This document shows positions 36,093 through 44,957 of a stretch of DNA of 64,000 nt, one piece after another. Under the pieces are notes generated by a model. That model saw nothing but the letters and a program-made list of their open reading frames with translations, made no database searches and was not told the origin of the DNA. This DNA comes from Cerasicoccus maritimus (GTDB taxonomy: Bacteria; Verrucomicrobiota; Verrucomicrobiia; Opitutales; Cerasicoccaceae). Numbering within the stretch: the stretch's first letter is position 1; the number at the start of each line of letters is the position of its first letter. The DNA lies in the NCBI GenBank assembly GCA_031296935.1, contig JAVDPD010000010.1:1-64000 (forward strand). The letters run 5' to 3'. The position numbers and the translations under genes are program-made.

Positions 36093-36114
36093 CCCTCAAT
36101 CTAGAGGGCTTTTT
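36093..36114 (+). terminator. Terminator between the SLBB-like lipoprotein and the sigma factor gene
   Basis: CCCTC-aatcta-GAGGG (36093-36108) is followed by CTTTTTG. It lies in the 328-bp gap that also holds the sigma-54-like site. Confidence 0.65.
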
Positions 36115-36131
36115 GCCAAGCAATTAGCTCG

Positions 36132-36147
36132 TGGCACACAATTTGCG
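36132..36147 (+). promoter_or_regulatory. Sigma-54-type promoter candidate
   Basis: TGGCACacaatTTGCg at 36132-36147 fits the -24/-12 consensus TGGCAC-N5-TTGC, with GG and GC separated by exactly 10 nt. The start of transcription would fall near 36158, giving a leader of about 160 nt for the sigma factor gene at 36320. The region between holds an AT-rich leader without a gene. Confidence 0.55.
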
Positions 36148-36319
36148 GACGTAGGGTAAACCCGAGGCAGTTTGATGGAACAAAGACGAGCAAAATTGAT
36201 GTCTCTTATAAACATCAGAAAAAAAATTCCGATAAAAGCGTCAGGAAATTTGCATTTGTTCGACTTACATCTTACAATCAGCCTCTAACGTTCGTTTGAA
36301 TCCACTACACAGCTTACCT

Positions 36320-37351
36320 ATGATATCCAAGATCTCAGCCAGCGCTTCAGCCAAAATCGCCGTCCCTCGTGAAGACGATCAACCCGCTTTAAATCTTGGT
36401 CGTCCTCGTGCTCGCGTCAGCGAACCCGAGACCTTTGAGGAGCTGCCCAATTCGGAAAAATCGCCCCTACAGCTTTACTTACAGGAAATCGGCCAGATCC
36501 CGCTCCTCAAGCCTGAAGAGGAAATCGCTTTAGCTCGCCGCATCATGAAAGGCGACCACGAGGCTCGCCAACAGATGATTCAAGCGAATCTGCGCCTAGT
36601 CGTTAAGATTGCCTACGATTATGCAAATTTCGGGCTCCCGCTGCTCGACTTGATCAGCGAAGGCAACATAGGCCTCATCAAGGCCGTAGAGCGTTTTGAC
36701 CCCGACAAGGGCGGCAAGCTGTCAACCTACGCCGCATGGTGGATCAAGCAGTCCATCAAACGAGCACTGGCCAACCAATCCAAAACCATTCGCCTGCCCG
36801 TCCACCTTGTCGATAAGATTGCGAAGATCCGGAAGACCTCGATGCAGTTGCAGGAAGAACTCGACCGCGAACCCACTGACGAAGAAATCGGCCTCGTGCT
36901 TGAGATGCCGGCCAGCAAGGTCGCGCACTTAAAGAGCGTTAGCACACGCCCCAGTAGCCTCGATGCCCCTGTGGGCGAGGATGACGGCGCCCAACTTGGC
37001 GAGCTCGTCGGCGATGACAACGCCATGACGCCCTACCAGACCTTGAGCGGCAAATCACTCATGACCGATGTCAATGCCATGATTGATGCCCTCGATGAGC
37101 GCGAAGCAGAAATCATCCGCTTACGTTTCGGACTCAAGGGAGATTCCCCGATGACACTAGAAGAAGTCGGCGCGCTATTTGATGTCACCCGCGAACGTGT
37201 TCGTCAGCTTCAGAACATTGCGTTGCAGAAAATGCGACGAGCCATGATGGATAAAGAGCGCCAGCGCAATGCCGAAGAGGTCAAAAAAGAACGCCTCGCC
37301 CGCAAGCGTTTTGAAGTCCTTGAGGAATTCTTCTCGAAAGTGGGCGAATAA
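36320..37351 (+). CDS. RNA polymerase sigma factor, sigma-70 family (RpoD/RpoS type)
   Basis: A 343-residue sigma factor. It has region 1.2 (SPLQLYLQEIGQIPLLKPEE), region 2 (ANLRLVVKIAYDYANFGLPL, LDLISEGNIGLIKAVERFDP, YAAWWIKQSIKRAL), region 3 (IRLPVHLVDKIAKIRK) and region 4 (LRFGLKGDSPMTLEEVGALF and VTRERVRQLQNIALQKMRRA). It lacks the long region 1.1 and the non-conserved insert of most primary RpoD proteins, so it may be a group 2 (RpoS/HrdB-like) factor. The ATG at 36320 was preferred to a TTG at 36296. Confidence 0.9.
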   Translation: MISKISASASAKIAVPREDDQPALNLGRPRARVSEPETFEELPNSEKSPLQLYLQEIGQIPLLKPEEEIALARRIMKGDHEARQQMIQANLRLVVKIAYDYANFGLPLLDLISEGNIGLIKAVERFDPDKGGKLSTYAAWWIKQSIKRALANQSKTIRLPVHLVDKIAKIRKTSMQLQEELDREPTDEEIGLVLEMPASKVAHLKSVSTRPSSLDAPVGEDDGAQLGELVGDDNAMTPYQTLSGKSLMTDVNAMIDALDEREAEIIRLRFGLKGDSPMTLEEVGALFDVTRERVRQLQNIALQKMRRAMMDKERQRNAEEVKKERLARKRFEVLEEFFSKVGE

Positions 37352-37592
37352 CCCTCCGCGCCACTACCTCTCACCATTGTAATCGGCACCAGATATAGTC
37401 GCTAGCTTAACCGTGCGCAAAAAGCGTCGTTTTTTAGATTCTAGCTCGGTAAATGCTATAGTCATACCACCTACCGTCAGCAGGTCCAAAGCGCACTGTA
37501 TTTTTGTATTGATCCAGAGACCTATTTAATACATTAAAGACCTGACCATCTTGCTAATAAATCTGTAGGGCCAAAGAGGAAAAGGGAGATAA

Positions 37593-38141
37593 ATGCCAAA
37601 AGTAAAATGGACGGATTTTCAGCAAAACCCTGCTGAGGAAGGACGCGTCGTCGTTGTGCCACGTACGCCGGATTTTGATCGCCCTTTCAGTGCACGTGTG
37701 CCCAAGCCGCCACAACGTAAGCCACAATCAGCTCCGCCGGCGCCTACTCCACAGCCTAAACCAAGCCATAATCCTCAGGCTATGGGCATTGTGATCGCCA
37801 TTGTGGCGTTTGCTCTGATTACATTTGGTGGTCTCTGGTTCATGCGTCGTGAGCACGAGCCCAGCGCACAAGAACGCCAACTGCTCGCCGCAAAACTGGC
37901 AAGCGCTCAGATGGCAGCTCAGGAAACACCAAAGGATTTCATTGATGCTATGGATATCACCATGGTCCGCTTGGCTGGAGATCAGACCCGCGCCAATATC
38001 AACGGTGAGCTCTATCGTGTTGGACAGATGATTGATGAGCACCACGGCATTGTATTCGTAGGCTCAGACCCCGATGGCGAATTCCTGCTGTTCCGCGACG
38101 ACGAAAACCAGACTCATTTCTATCCGCTTTACAAACGCTGA
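37593..38141 (+). CDS. Single-span membrane protein with Pro-rich N-terminus
   Basis: A 182-residue protein with a cytoplasmic N-terminus rich in Pro, Lys and Gln (residues 30-60), one membrane helix near 63-85 (MGIVIAIVAFALITFGGLWF) and a periplasmic part ending with a small beta domain (ARANINGELYRVGQMIDEHH-like segment, then GIVFVGSDPDGEFLLFRDDE). The topology and the C-terminal beta fold recall GspC-type secretion proteins, but the match is weak. It has a good ribosome-binding site (GGGAG), rare in this window. The 241-bp gap before it holds no other gene. Confidence 0.6.
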   Translation: MPKVKWTDFQQNPAEEGRVVVVPRTPDFDRPFSARVPKPPQRKPQSAPPAPTPQPKPSHNPQAMGIVIAIVAFALITFGGLWFMRREHEPSAQERQLLAAKLASAQMAAQETPKDFIDAMDITMVRLAGDQTRANINGELYRVGQMIDEHHGIVFVGSDPDGEFLLFRDDENQTHFYPLYKR

Positions 38142-38160
38142 TCTATTGCGGCCAAAAAAA

Positions 38161-38186
38161 AGACCGCGTGTTAACCGACGCGATCT
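38161..38186 (-). terminator. Terminator overlapping the end of the small lipoprotein gene
   Basis: On the minus strand AGATCGCGT pairs with ACGCGGTCT (one G-U pair), followed by a run of at least eight T. The stop codon of the lipoprotein gene lies in the loop. Confidence 0.85.
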
Positions 38187-38332
38187 TCTGAATCTACAGG
38201 TGTATCCACTGCCTGAGGCGAGTTTGGCACCTTTTCCTTTTGGATGAACATATAGGGCCGAACTGGTACAGTGGCCGAACATCCTGCCAGGAGTGCAATG
38301 ATGGCCAATAGGCCTGCGAGACGAAGCTTCAT
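38171..38332 (-). CDS. Small lipoprotein of 53 residues
   Basis: The ATG at 38332 begins MKLRLAGLLAIIALLAGC, a complete lipoprotein signal peptide with lipobox LLAGC; the mature part is about 36 residues (SATVPVRPYMFIQKEKVPNS and a Pro/Asp-rich end). The terminator stem overlaps its stop codon, which supports a real transcript. I do not recognise a family; small lipoproteins of this type are common and are often poorly annotated. The convergent gene ends at 38141. Confidence 0.75.
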   Translation of the reverse strand: MKLRLAGLLAIIALLAGCSATVPVRPYMFIQKEKVPNSPQAVDTPVDSEDRVG

Positions 38333-38403
38333 AAAGGTGGAAGCTAGGCCTACAGACCCCGCAATGCAAGAATTTATCCGGATTTAATAGCCGTCCGAGC
38401 AGC

Positions 38404-38820
38404 TTAACCTAACACTTCTTCCGGCTTGAAGAAACGGGCGATTTCCGCTTCGGCGGTCTCGGGACCATCGGAAGCGTGGCAGACATTCACCATCATGTCC
38501 GTGCCCATATCGCCACGGATCGTGCCAGCTGGGGCTTTGGTGGAGTCTGTCGGGCCGAGCAAATCACGCACCTTGCCAATCACGCCTTCACCCTTGAGGA
38601 CGAGGAGGATCACCGGACGCGAGCTCATGAAAGCTTCAATGTCCGGGAAGAACGGCTTGTCTGCAACGTGCGCGTAGTGGGTACGCAGAATTTCGGAGTC
38701 GAGCTTGGCCATTTTGCAGGCGGCGATTTCAAAGCCGGCTTCAGCGAAGCGGTCGAGAGCCTTGCCCCAGAGCTTCTTTTCCATGCAGTCGGGTTTGAGA
38801 ATGATGAAGGTTTTTTCCAT
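38404..38820 (-). CDS. ndk: Nucleoside-diphosphate kinase
   Basis: Exchanges the terminal phosphate between nucleoside di- and triphosphates. The 138-residue protein has EKTFIILKPDCMEKKLWG at the start, MSSRPVILLVLKGEGVI, and the phosphorylated His115 in NVCHASDGPETA. The region around residues 40-65 (THYAHVADKPFFPDIEAFMS) is typical. Length is normal. It is preceded on the minus strand by nothing co-directional within 230 bp, so it is probably a single gene. Confidence 0.96.
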   Translation of the reverse strand: MEKTFIILKPDCMEKKLWGKALDRFAEAGFEIAACKMAKLDSEILRTHYAHVADKPFFPDIEAFMSSRPVILLVLKGEGVIGKVRDLLGPTDSTKAPAGTIRGDMGTDMMVNVCHASDGPETAEAEIARFFKPEEVLG

Positions 38821-38931
38821 GATATGTGTGTCTTTAAAACGGGCAACATAGCCTCAACCACACTGGTGACAAGGCCTTAGTTTCACCCATCTGCCTCGTC
38901 CGCTTTCTCTCCCCGAATTCACCCATCAAAA

Positions 38932-38959
38932 AGCCCCCGACTACACTCAGTCGGAGGCT
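38932..38959 (-). terminator. Terminator after purH
   Basis: An 11-bp stem with one mismatch (AGCCCCCGACT with AGTCGGAGGCT) and a 6-nt loop; on the minus strand it is followed by TTTTT. It lies about 95 bp past the purH stop, after a cluster of three palindromes. Confidence 0.8.
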
Positions 38960-38997
38960 CAAAAACATTGCCCCTCAGCCGCCTTGCCTCACCGCCC

Positions 38998-39056
38998 ATT
39001 TCGCCAATGGCGAAATCACGATGCGTAGCATCGAGGGTTTTAGGGCTGCGCCCTAA
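38998..39056. repeat. Three adjacent hairpins at the purH 3' end
   Basis: ATTTCGCC-aat-GGCGAAAT (38998-39016), CGATGC-gta-GCATCG (39019-39033) and TTAGGGC-tgc-GCCCTAA (39040-39056), each perfect and each with a 3-nt loop. The third contains the purH stop codon. Confidence 0.9.
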
Positions 39057-40603
39057 TGTTTGAAGTGGCGGGTGCCAGTGAAGACCATGGCCATGCCGCG
39101 TTCGTTGGCGGCGGCAATGACATCGGCGTCCTTCACTGAACCACCCGGCTGGATGGCGGCGGTGGCACCAGCGTCGGCTGCGGCGATCAGGCCGTCGGGG
39201 AACGGGAAGAACGCATCCGAGCAAATCACGCTGCCTTCGATCGAGAGACCGGCCTCGCCAGCCTTCCAAACGGCAATCTTGCTGGAGTCCACGCGGGACA
39301 TCTGGCCAGCGCCGACACCGATAGTGCGCTCGGGCTTCGCGTAAACAATCGCGTTGGACTTCACGTGCTTCACCACGCGCCAGCCGAAGAGCAGCGCAGC
39401 CCATTCTTCTTCGGTGGGCTGACGCTTGGTCACGACCTTGAACTCGCGCGGGTCGATCTTCTTGCTGTCGCGGTCCTGCACGAGCACGCCGCCGATGACG
39501 GACTTAACTTCCTGCAGGGACTCGGCGCGCAGCCAATCGCGGGCGATCATCAGGCGGAGGTTCTTCTTCTTGGCAAAGATTTCGCGGGCTTCAGCGGTGA
39601 AGTCCGGGGCGATGATCACTTCGCAGAAAATGGAGGAAATGATCTTGGCCAGGTCGGCGTCGAGCGTGCGGTTCATCACGATGATGCCGCCAAACGGTGC
39701 CTGCTTGTCGGTTTCAAATGCCTGCTCCCAAGCCTTGACGAGGTCGAGGTCCGAAGCAACGCCGCACGGGTTGGTGTGCTTGAGAATCGCCACGGTGGGC
39801 TTCTCGTATTCGCCAATCAGGTAGGCGGCGGCGGTGATGTCGATCAGGTTGTTGTAGGAAAGTTCCTTGCCCTGAAGCTGCTCGAAGCACTCGTGGAAAC
39901 GGCCATAAAGCGCCGCCTTCTGGTGCGGGTTTTCGCCGTAGCGGAGCGTCTGCGCGCGCTTCAAATTGACGTTCAGCTGGGTCGGCACGCCGAGCACACC
40001 GCCGGGAATTTCCGATGCGAGCTTGCCGTCGAGGTAAGTGCCGATTGCAGCGTCGTAGGCGGCGGTGCGCTGGAAGGTCTTCAGCGCCAACTCGCGGCGG
40101 AGCGCAGTCAGAGCTTCCTCGCCTTCCTTCATGGCTTCGAGCACGCGGCTGTAGTCGGCCGGGTCGCAGACCACACTCACGCTGGCGTGGTTCTTCGCGG
40201 CGCTGCGGAGCATGGACGGGCCGCCGATGTCGATGTTTTCAATGGCGTCGGCAAAGGTGGCGTCACGTCGGGCAACGGTGGCCTCAAACGGGTAAAGGTT
40301 CACGCAGACGAGGTCGATCATGTCGATCTCGTGCTTGGCGGCTTGATCAAGGTGGTCCTGCTTGTCGCGGCGGCAGAGCAGACCGCCGTGGATCTTCGGG
40401 TGCAGCGTCTTGATGCGGCCTTCCATCATCTCCGGGAAGCCGGTGTAGTCGCTAACTTCGGTGACGGGCAGACCCGCCTCCGCAAGGATTTTGGCGGTGC
40501 CGCCGGTGGAAAGGATCACGTAATCGTGCTCCTTGACGAGCGCCGTGGCGAACTCCACCACGCCTGCTTTGTCACTGACCGAAATGAGGGCTTGCTTGGA
40601 CAT
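39053..40603 (-). CDS. purH: Bifunctional AICAR transformylase / IMP cyclohydrolase
   Basis: Catalyses the last two steps of purine synthesis. The 516-residue protein has the N-terminal MGS-like cyclohydrolase part ([57 protein letters not shown]) and the C-terminal transformylase part ([26 protein letters not shown] with the catalytic Lys-His, [19 protein letters not shown]). The ATG at 40603 begins the homologous sequence; a longer frame to 40702 overlaps palindromes and is unlikely. It has hairpin clusters on both sides. Confidence 0.96.
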   Translation of the reverse strand: MSKQALISVSDKAGVVEFATALVKEHDYVILSTGGTAKILAEAGLPVTEVSDYTGFPEMMEGRIKTLHPKIHGGLLCRRDKQDHLDQAAKHEIDMIDLVCVNLYPFEATVARRDATFADAIENIDIGGPSMLRSAAKNHASVSVVCDPADYSRVLEAMKEGEEALTALRRELALKTFQRTAAYDAAIGTYLDGKLASEIPGGVLGVPTQLNVNLKRAQTLRYGENPHQKAALYGRFHECFEQLQGKELSYNNLIDITAAAYLIGEYEKPTVAILKHTNPCGVASDLDLVKAWEQAFETDKQAPFGGIIVMNRTLDADLAKIISSIFCEVIIAPDFTAEAREIFAKKKNLRLMIARDWLRAESLQEVKSVIGGVLVQDRDSKKIDPREFKVVTKRQPTEEEWAALLFGWRVVKHVKSNAIVYAKPERTIGVGAGQMSRVDSSKIAVWKAGEAGLSIEGSVICSDAFFPFPDGLIAAADAGATAAIQPGGSVKDADVIAAANERGMAMVFTGTRHFKH

Positions 40604-40648
40604 AGCGCGTGATTTCGCCGTCCCTCCCCCTCCCTTGCAACAAAAAAG

Positions 40649-40690
40649 GCAACCTGCGGTTGCATCCGCGGATTTTCGCACTGCGAAAAT
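40649..40690. repeat. Three adjacent hairpins in the purH leader
   Basis: GCAACC-tgc-GGTTGC (40649-40663), the 10-bp palindrome ATCCGCGGAT (40664-40673) and ATTTTCGC-act-GCGAAAAT (40672-40690, overlapping by two bases). Style and 3-nt loops match the cluster at 38998-39056. Confidence 0.85.
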
Positions 40691-40751
40691 GGTGAGGGGC
40701 AAGGAGTTCGGAGAATCGAGGCTGGGAAAATTCCTGACAAATGCCTTTTAA

Positions 40752-40885
40752 GCACGAAGAGCTCGAAGGACTCGAAGTTAACGAATCGTTCTTCACCCGC
40801 AGAGGCGCGGAGACGCTGAGATACAATTAAAAGCTCCGCGTCTCTGCGCCTCTGCGGGATACCAATTCGTCCTGCTGGCTTCGTG
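40752..40885. repeat. Large inverted repeat with 8-nt words between gdhA and purH
   Basis: Inner arms at 40796-40820 and 40834-40858 match as inverted repeats at 23 of 25 positions with a 13-nt loop; they are made of 8-nt words such as cgcagagg and cctctgcg. Outer words gcacgaag (40752-40759) and cttcgtgc (near 40880) extend the symmetry. No T-run follows. The 325-bp gap 40604-40928 has no gene. Confidence 0.8.
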
Positions 40886-40928
40886 CACTACGTGGTTAAA
40901 GCTACATAGCAAAAAACTTCCTACCGCG

Positions 40929-42266
40929 CTAAATCAACCCGTGGCTAATCATGGCCTGGCCGACGCGGAGGAAGCCCGCAATGTTGGCGCCGGCCATGTA
41001 GTCCTCGGGTGTGGCGTATTTATTGGCGCAGTCGGCGCATTGTTCGAAGATGCGGTGCATGATGCGTTGGAGCTCTTCGTCGACCTGCTGGAAAGTCCAG
41101 CGTTCGAGGCCGGCGTTTTGCTGCATTTCGAGCGCGGATACCGCCACACCGCCCGCGTTCGCGGCCTTGGCCGGACCATAGAGAATCCCCGCCTCGCGGA
41201 AAACTTCGATGGCCTCCGGCGTGCAGGGCATGTTCGCGCCTTCGCAAATGAGCTGTAGACCGTTGTCGACGAGCTCCTTGGCGTCGTCGCCCTCGAGTTC
41301 GTTCTGCGTCGCGCAGGGGAAAGCCATGTCGCAGGGCACGCCCCAGACTTTTTTGCCCTCGTGGAAAACGGCGTCGTGGTGGCGCTCGCAGTAGGCGCTG
41401 ATGTGCTTGCGCTCGACTTCGGCGAGGTGCTTGATCACGCCCACGTCGATGCCGTCCTCGTGGTAAAGCGTCCCCGTGATGTCCGAGCAGGCGATGACTT
41501 TCGCGCCGAGATCGGTCAGCTTTTTCATGGCGTAAGTCGCCACGTTACCAGCACCGGAGACGATGACCCGCTTGCCCTCCACGCTGTCGCCGCGCAGCTT
41601 GAGCATCTCCTGCGTAAAGTAAATGACGCCGTAGCCAGTCGCCTCAATGCGCGCCAGCGAGCCGCCCCAGGAAACACTTTTGCCGGTCATCACGCCCATT
41701 TCGTAGCGATTCGTCAGGCGCTTGTATTGGCCAAAGAGGTAACCGATCTCGCGCGCACCGACACCCATGTCGCCGGCCGGCACGTCGCGCTGTTGGCCGA
41801 TGTGGCGGTAGAGCTCGCTCATGAAGGCCTGGCAAAAACGCATGACCTCGTCGTCGCTCTTGCCGTAGGGCTCGAACTCCGCGCCACCTTTGCCACCGCC
41901 GATGTTCAGGCCGGTGAGGCTGTTTTTAAAGACCTGCTCGAAGCCAAGGAACTTCATCACACCCATGTTCACGACTGGCTGGAAACGCAACCCACCCTTG
42001 TAGGGACCAAGCACGCTGGAGAACTCGATGCGGAAACCGCGCGTCGTGTGCACCTTGCCGTCGTCGCCTCGCCAGACCACGCGGAAAATAATCTGCCGCT
42101 CCGGCTCGCACATGCGCTCGAGCAAATTCAGGTCTTCAATTTCCGGATGCTCTTCGAGGATTGGGTTGAGCGTTTTGATGACTTCACTAACGGCTTGCAG
42201 GAAGATCGGTTCGCTGTGGTTACGCTGTTGGACGGTATCGAGGGTTTTCGCAATGTAGGGGTGCAT
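40929..42266 (-). CDS. gdhA: NADP-type glutamate dehydrogenase
   Basis: Reversible amination of 2-oxoglutarate; the hexameric bacterial type is usually assimilatory. The 445-residue protein has EPERQIIFRVVWRGDDGKV, GPYKGGLRFQPVVNMGVMKF, the catalytic motif in LNIGGGKGGAEFEPYGKSD, VPAGDMGVGAREIGYLFGQY, the Rossmann part VIVSGAGNVATYAMKKL, and ALEMQQNAGLERW. All typical. The region before its start carries an inverted repeat that could be an operator. Confidence 0.96.
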   Translation of the reverse strand: MHPYIAKTLDTVQQRNHSEPIFLQAVSEVIKTLNPILEEHPEIEDLNLLERMCEPERQIIFRVVWRGDDGKVHTTRGFRIEFSSVLGPYKGGLRFQPVVNMGVMKFLGFEQVFKNSLTGLNIGGGKGGAEFEPYGKSDDEVMRFCQAFMSELYRHIGQQRDVPAGDMGVGAREIGYLFGQYKRLTNRYEMGVMTGKSVSWGGSLARIEATGYGVIYFTQEMLKLRGDSVEGKRVIVSGAGNVATYAMKKLTDLGAKVIACSDITGTLYHEDGIDVGVIKHLAEVERKHISAYCERHHDAVFHEGKKVWGVPCDMAFPCATQNELEGDDAKELVDNGLQLICEGANMPCTPEAIEVFREAGILYGPAKAANAGGVAVSALEMQQNAGLERWTFQQVDEELQRIMHRIFEQCADCANKYATPEDYMAGANIAGFLRVGQAMISHGLI

Positions 42267-42276
42267 AACTTACTTT

Positions 42277-42311
42277 ATATCCAATCGGATATTATAGGCT
42301 ATTCTGTAGCC
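42277..42311 (-). promoter_or_regulatory. Palindromic sites upstream of gdhA
   Basis: ATATCC-aatc-GGATAT (42277-42292) starts 10 bp before the gdhA ATG, and GGCTA-ttctg-TAGCC (42297-42311) follows. Together with the AT-rich context they suggest an operator for gdhA. A role for the divergent gene at 42392 is also possible. Confidence 0.4.
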
Positions 42312-42391
42312 AATGTTTGCAGAAAGGGCAACGCAAGGCTGTGGATTTTATTGTATTGGCAAAATCAAACGATTTATCCATGCTTTGATCA

Positions 42392-44857
42392 ATGAAATCT
42401 TCGATAATGCCCATCAACGAAGCCTCTCCCCTTTCAATCGACGAACAATTGAATCTCTTTGCTGGTCGCGACGCCTGGCACTACCCCGCAATCCCGTCGC
42501 TAAATCTGCCTGCCATGCAGGTGGCCGACTGCGGCCACGGCGTTACATTGGTCGCTCCCCCCTACGGCAGCGCCACGTGCTTTCCGACTTCAGTTGGCAT
42601 GGCGGCGACCTGGAATCAGCCGCTGATTGAAGAAGTCGGGCAAGCCCTCGGACGCGAGACCCGCGCCAAAAACTGTCGCATGCTACTGGGCCCGATGGTC
42701 AACCTGCACCGCCTGCCCTGCGGCGGTCGCAACTACGAAACCTTTTCCGAGGACCCCGTGCTCGCGGGCAAGATGGCCAGCGCGATCATCCGCGGCATTC
42801 AGTCGGAAGGAACCTCGGCCTGCATCAAATCGTTTGCCTGCAATAACCAGCAGTTTAACCAGAAGAATATCAGCGCCGAAGTCGACCCACGCACCCTGCG
42901 CGAGCTCTACCTGAAGGTCTTCGAGATCGCCTACCGCGAAGGTCAGCCCTGGGCCACGATGACCTGCTATAACCCGATCAATGGCGAGTATCCGGGCGAC
43001 AGCCAGACTTGGCTACAAGGCGTGCTGCGCGACGAAATGGGCTTCGACGGCTTCATCGTCTCCGACTGGAATGCCCTCCAGGGCGAAGGCGCCATCCAGT
43101 CCAGCGTCGACATGGAAATGCCCGGCCCCGGCAAGGTCCTTACCCCCGAGCGCCTGCGCGACGCCCTGGAGCTCGGCCTCGTCGACGAAGCCGAGCTGGA
43201 GCGACGTCTGCAACGCATCATCGAGCTATACGAAAAGTGTGAGCCTGCCCGCAAAGGCGAGCGCTACTCACCGCCGGAGCTGGACTCCCCCCGCCACCGC
43301 AGCATCGCCCTCCGCGCCGCCGAAGAGGCCATTACCTTGCTCAAAAACGACGGCGCTTTGCTGCCCTTCGACCGCACCAGGATCAAGCGCCTGGCCGTCA
43401 TCGGCCCCAACGCTGCCAACGCACGCCTCGGCGGCGGTGGCAGCGCCTCGGTCAGCCCGTTTTACGCGATCTCGCCGCTACAGGGCATTCGTGACCTAGT
43501 CGGCGATAGCGTCGATGTCCTCTTTGCCGAAGGCTGCTCGCAAGGCAGCAACCTTCCCACCGTGCCGCCGGAATTCCTGTCGCCGGTTGATGGCGAGTTC
43601 GGCCAAGGCCTGACCGCCGAGTATTTCCAAGTGGATCATTTCCTCTCGGACGAGGCACCAAGCGTCACGCAGACCAACGGGCAGATCGACTTCTCCTGGG
43701 GCTGGGCGTCCCCCGCCACCAGCCTGCCGCGCAACGATTACGTGGTCCGCTGGTCAGGTAAGCTCCGCCTACCAGCCGCCGGCCAATACCGTTTCTCCAT
43801 CGCCACGCAGGAAGGCATTGGTCGCGTCGATTTCGACGGCGAGACCGTTATCGACTGCTGGAGCGACTTCGACCCGACCAATTTCGAAAGCGCCTACGCC
43901 AACCGCGCGGGCGAGTTCGCCATCGAGATCGACGCCCCGCGTGACGTGGAGCTCTGCGTGCTTTATCGCAAAACGAAGACCCGCGGCGGCATGCACTTTG
44001 GCTGGGAAACGCCCTTTAGCCAGGACCCAATCGAAGCAGCCGTAGAGCTGGCTGCAAGCTGCGACGCGGTGGTCATCGCCGGAGGCCTGAGCAATCAATT
44101 TGAAGGCGGAGACTGCGACCGCAAAGCCTTTGCCCTGCCCGGATGCCAAGCCGAGCTGATCCGCCGCGTCTGTGCCGCGAATCCGCGCACAGCGGTCGTC
44201 CTGAAAAACGGCACGCCAGTGGATTACCGGGACTGGCTGGACGCCGCCCCTGCCCTGCTCGAAGCCTACTATCCTGGCCAGGAAGGCGGCACCGCGATAG
44301 CCCGCGTGCTCTTTGGCGAGGTCAACCCCAGCGGCAAGCTGCCCGACACGCACCCGAACAATTGGGAGGAGGTGCCCTGCATGCAGTTTTACCCGGGCGA
44401 AAACGGCAAGACCGAGTACGGCGAGGGCCTCATGGTCGGCTATCGCCACTACGACGCTGCTGGTGTTGAGCCGGTGTTCCCATTTGGCTTTGGCCTGTCC
44501 TACACCACGTTTGAAATCGGGGTGCCCAAGCTCAGCGGTGCCTTGACCGAAGGCAGCGAGATCGAAGTTTCCGTGCCCGTGGCCAACACCGGAAACCGCG
44601 CTGGCCAAGAGGTTGTGCAAGTTTACCTGGAGTGGGTCAACCCGCCCGCCGGGCGCCCGCCCCGCGCGCTGATCAACTTTGCCAAGCTCGCACTGAAGCC
44701 CGGCGAAACGCAGACCGCGCGCCTCGCCGTGCACTACCGCGACTTGCTGACTTACAACGCTGACCACGCGGCGTGGGAGCTGGAGCACCGCGAGTTCAAC
44801 CTGTGCATCGGGAATTCTTCGCGTTCGCTGCAGCGGATCAAACTACGCCTGAATTAA
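42392..44857 (+). CDS. Glycoside hydrolase family 3 protein with PA14 insertion
   Basis: An 821-residue beta-glucosidase-type enzyme. The N-terminal barrel shows the conserved VADCGHGV start, MLLGPMVNLHRLPCGGRNYE, and the nucleophile Asp in GFDGFIVSDWNAL. The alpha/beta sandwich domain has ITLLKNDGALLPFDR and GPNAANARLGGGGSA. A PA14 domain is inserted near residues 395-545 (QGLTAEYFQVDHFLSDEAPS, YRFSIATQEGIGRVDFDGET). The C-terminus is a fibronectin-III-like domain (YTTFEIGVPKLSG and following). There is no signal peptide, so it is probably cytosolic and acts on imported oligosaccharides. Confidence 0.9.
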   Translation: MKSSIMPINEASPLSIDEQLNLFAGRDAWHYPAIPSLNLPAMQVADCGHGVTLVAPPYGSATCFPTSVGMAATWNQPLIEEVGQALGRETRAKNCRMLLGPMVNLHRLPCGGRNYETFSEDPVLAGKMASAIIRGIQSEGTSACIKSFACNNQQFNQKNISAEVDPRTLRELYLKVFEIAYREGQPWATMTCYNPINGEYPGDSQTWLQGVLRDEMGFDGFIVSDWNALQGEGAIQSSVDMEMPGPGKVLTPERLRDALELGLVDEAELERRLQRIIELYEKCEPARKGERYSPPELDSPRHRSIALRAAEEAITLLKNDGALLPFDRTRIKRLAVIGPNAANARLGGGGSASVSPFYAISPLQGIRDLVGDSVDVLFAEGCSQGSNLPTVPPEFLSPVDGEFGQGLTAEYFQVDHFLSDEAPSVTQTNGQIDFSWGWASPATSLPRNDYVVRWSGKLRLPAAGQYRFSIATQEGIGRVDFDGETVIDCWSDFDPTNFESAYANRAGEFAIEIDAPRDVELCVLYRKTKTRGGMHFGWETPFSQDPIEAAVELAASCDAVVIAGGLSNQFEGGDCDRKAFALPGCQAELIRRVCAANPRTAVVLKNGTPVDYRDWLDAAPALLEAYYPGQEGGTAIARVLFGEVNPSGKLPDTHPNNWEEVPCMQFYPGENGKTEYGEGLMVGYRHYDAAGVEPVFPFGFGLSYTTFEIGVPKLSGALTEGSEIEVSVPVANTGNRAGQEVVQVYLEWVNPPAGRPPRALINFAKLALKPGETQTARLAVHYRDLLTYNADHAAWELEHREFNLCIGNSSRSLQRIKLRLN

Positions 44858-44957
44858 AGTCTGCTTTACTCGCTTTACTCGCGCTGGATGAGTCCGCAAT
44901 CTGTCCGGCATCCGATTACATAGATACATATTTGGGCAACTCCTGCTCGCCTCGACG

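Noticed and set aside
40752..40885. Terminator of gdhA
   Set aside because: The stem is strong but no T-run follows on the minus strand, and its 8-nt word structure points to a repeat.
44858..44900. Frameshifted gene between the glycoside hydrolase and LptF/LptG
   Set aside because: Only 43 bp with a small direct repeat (gctttactc); nothing codes for a known domain.
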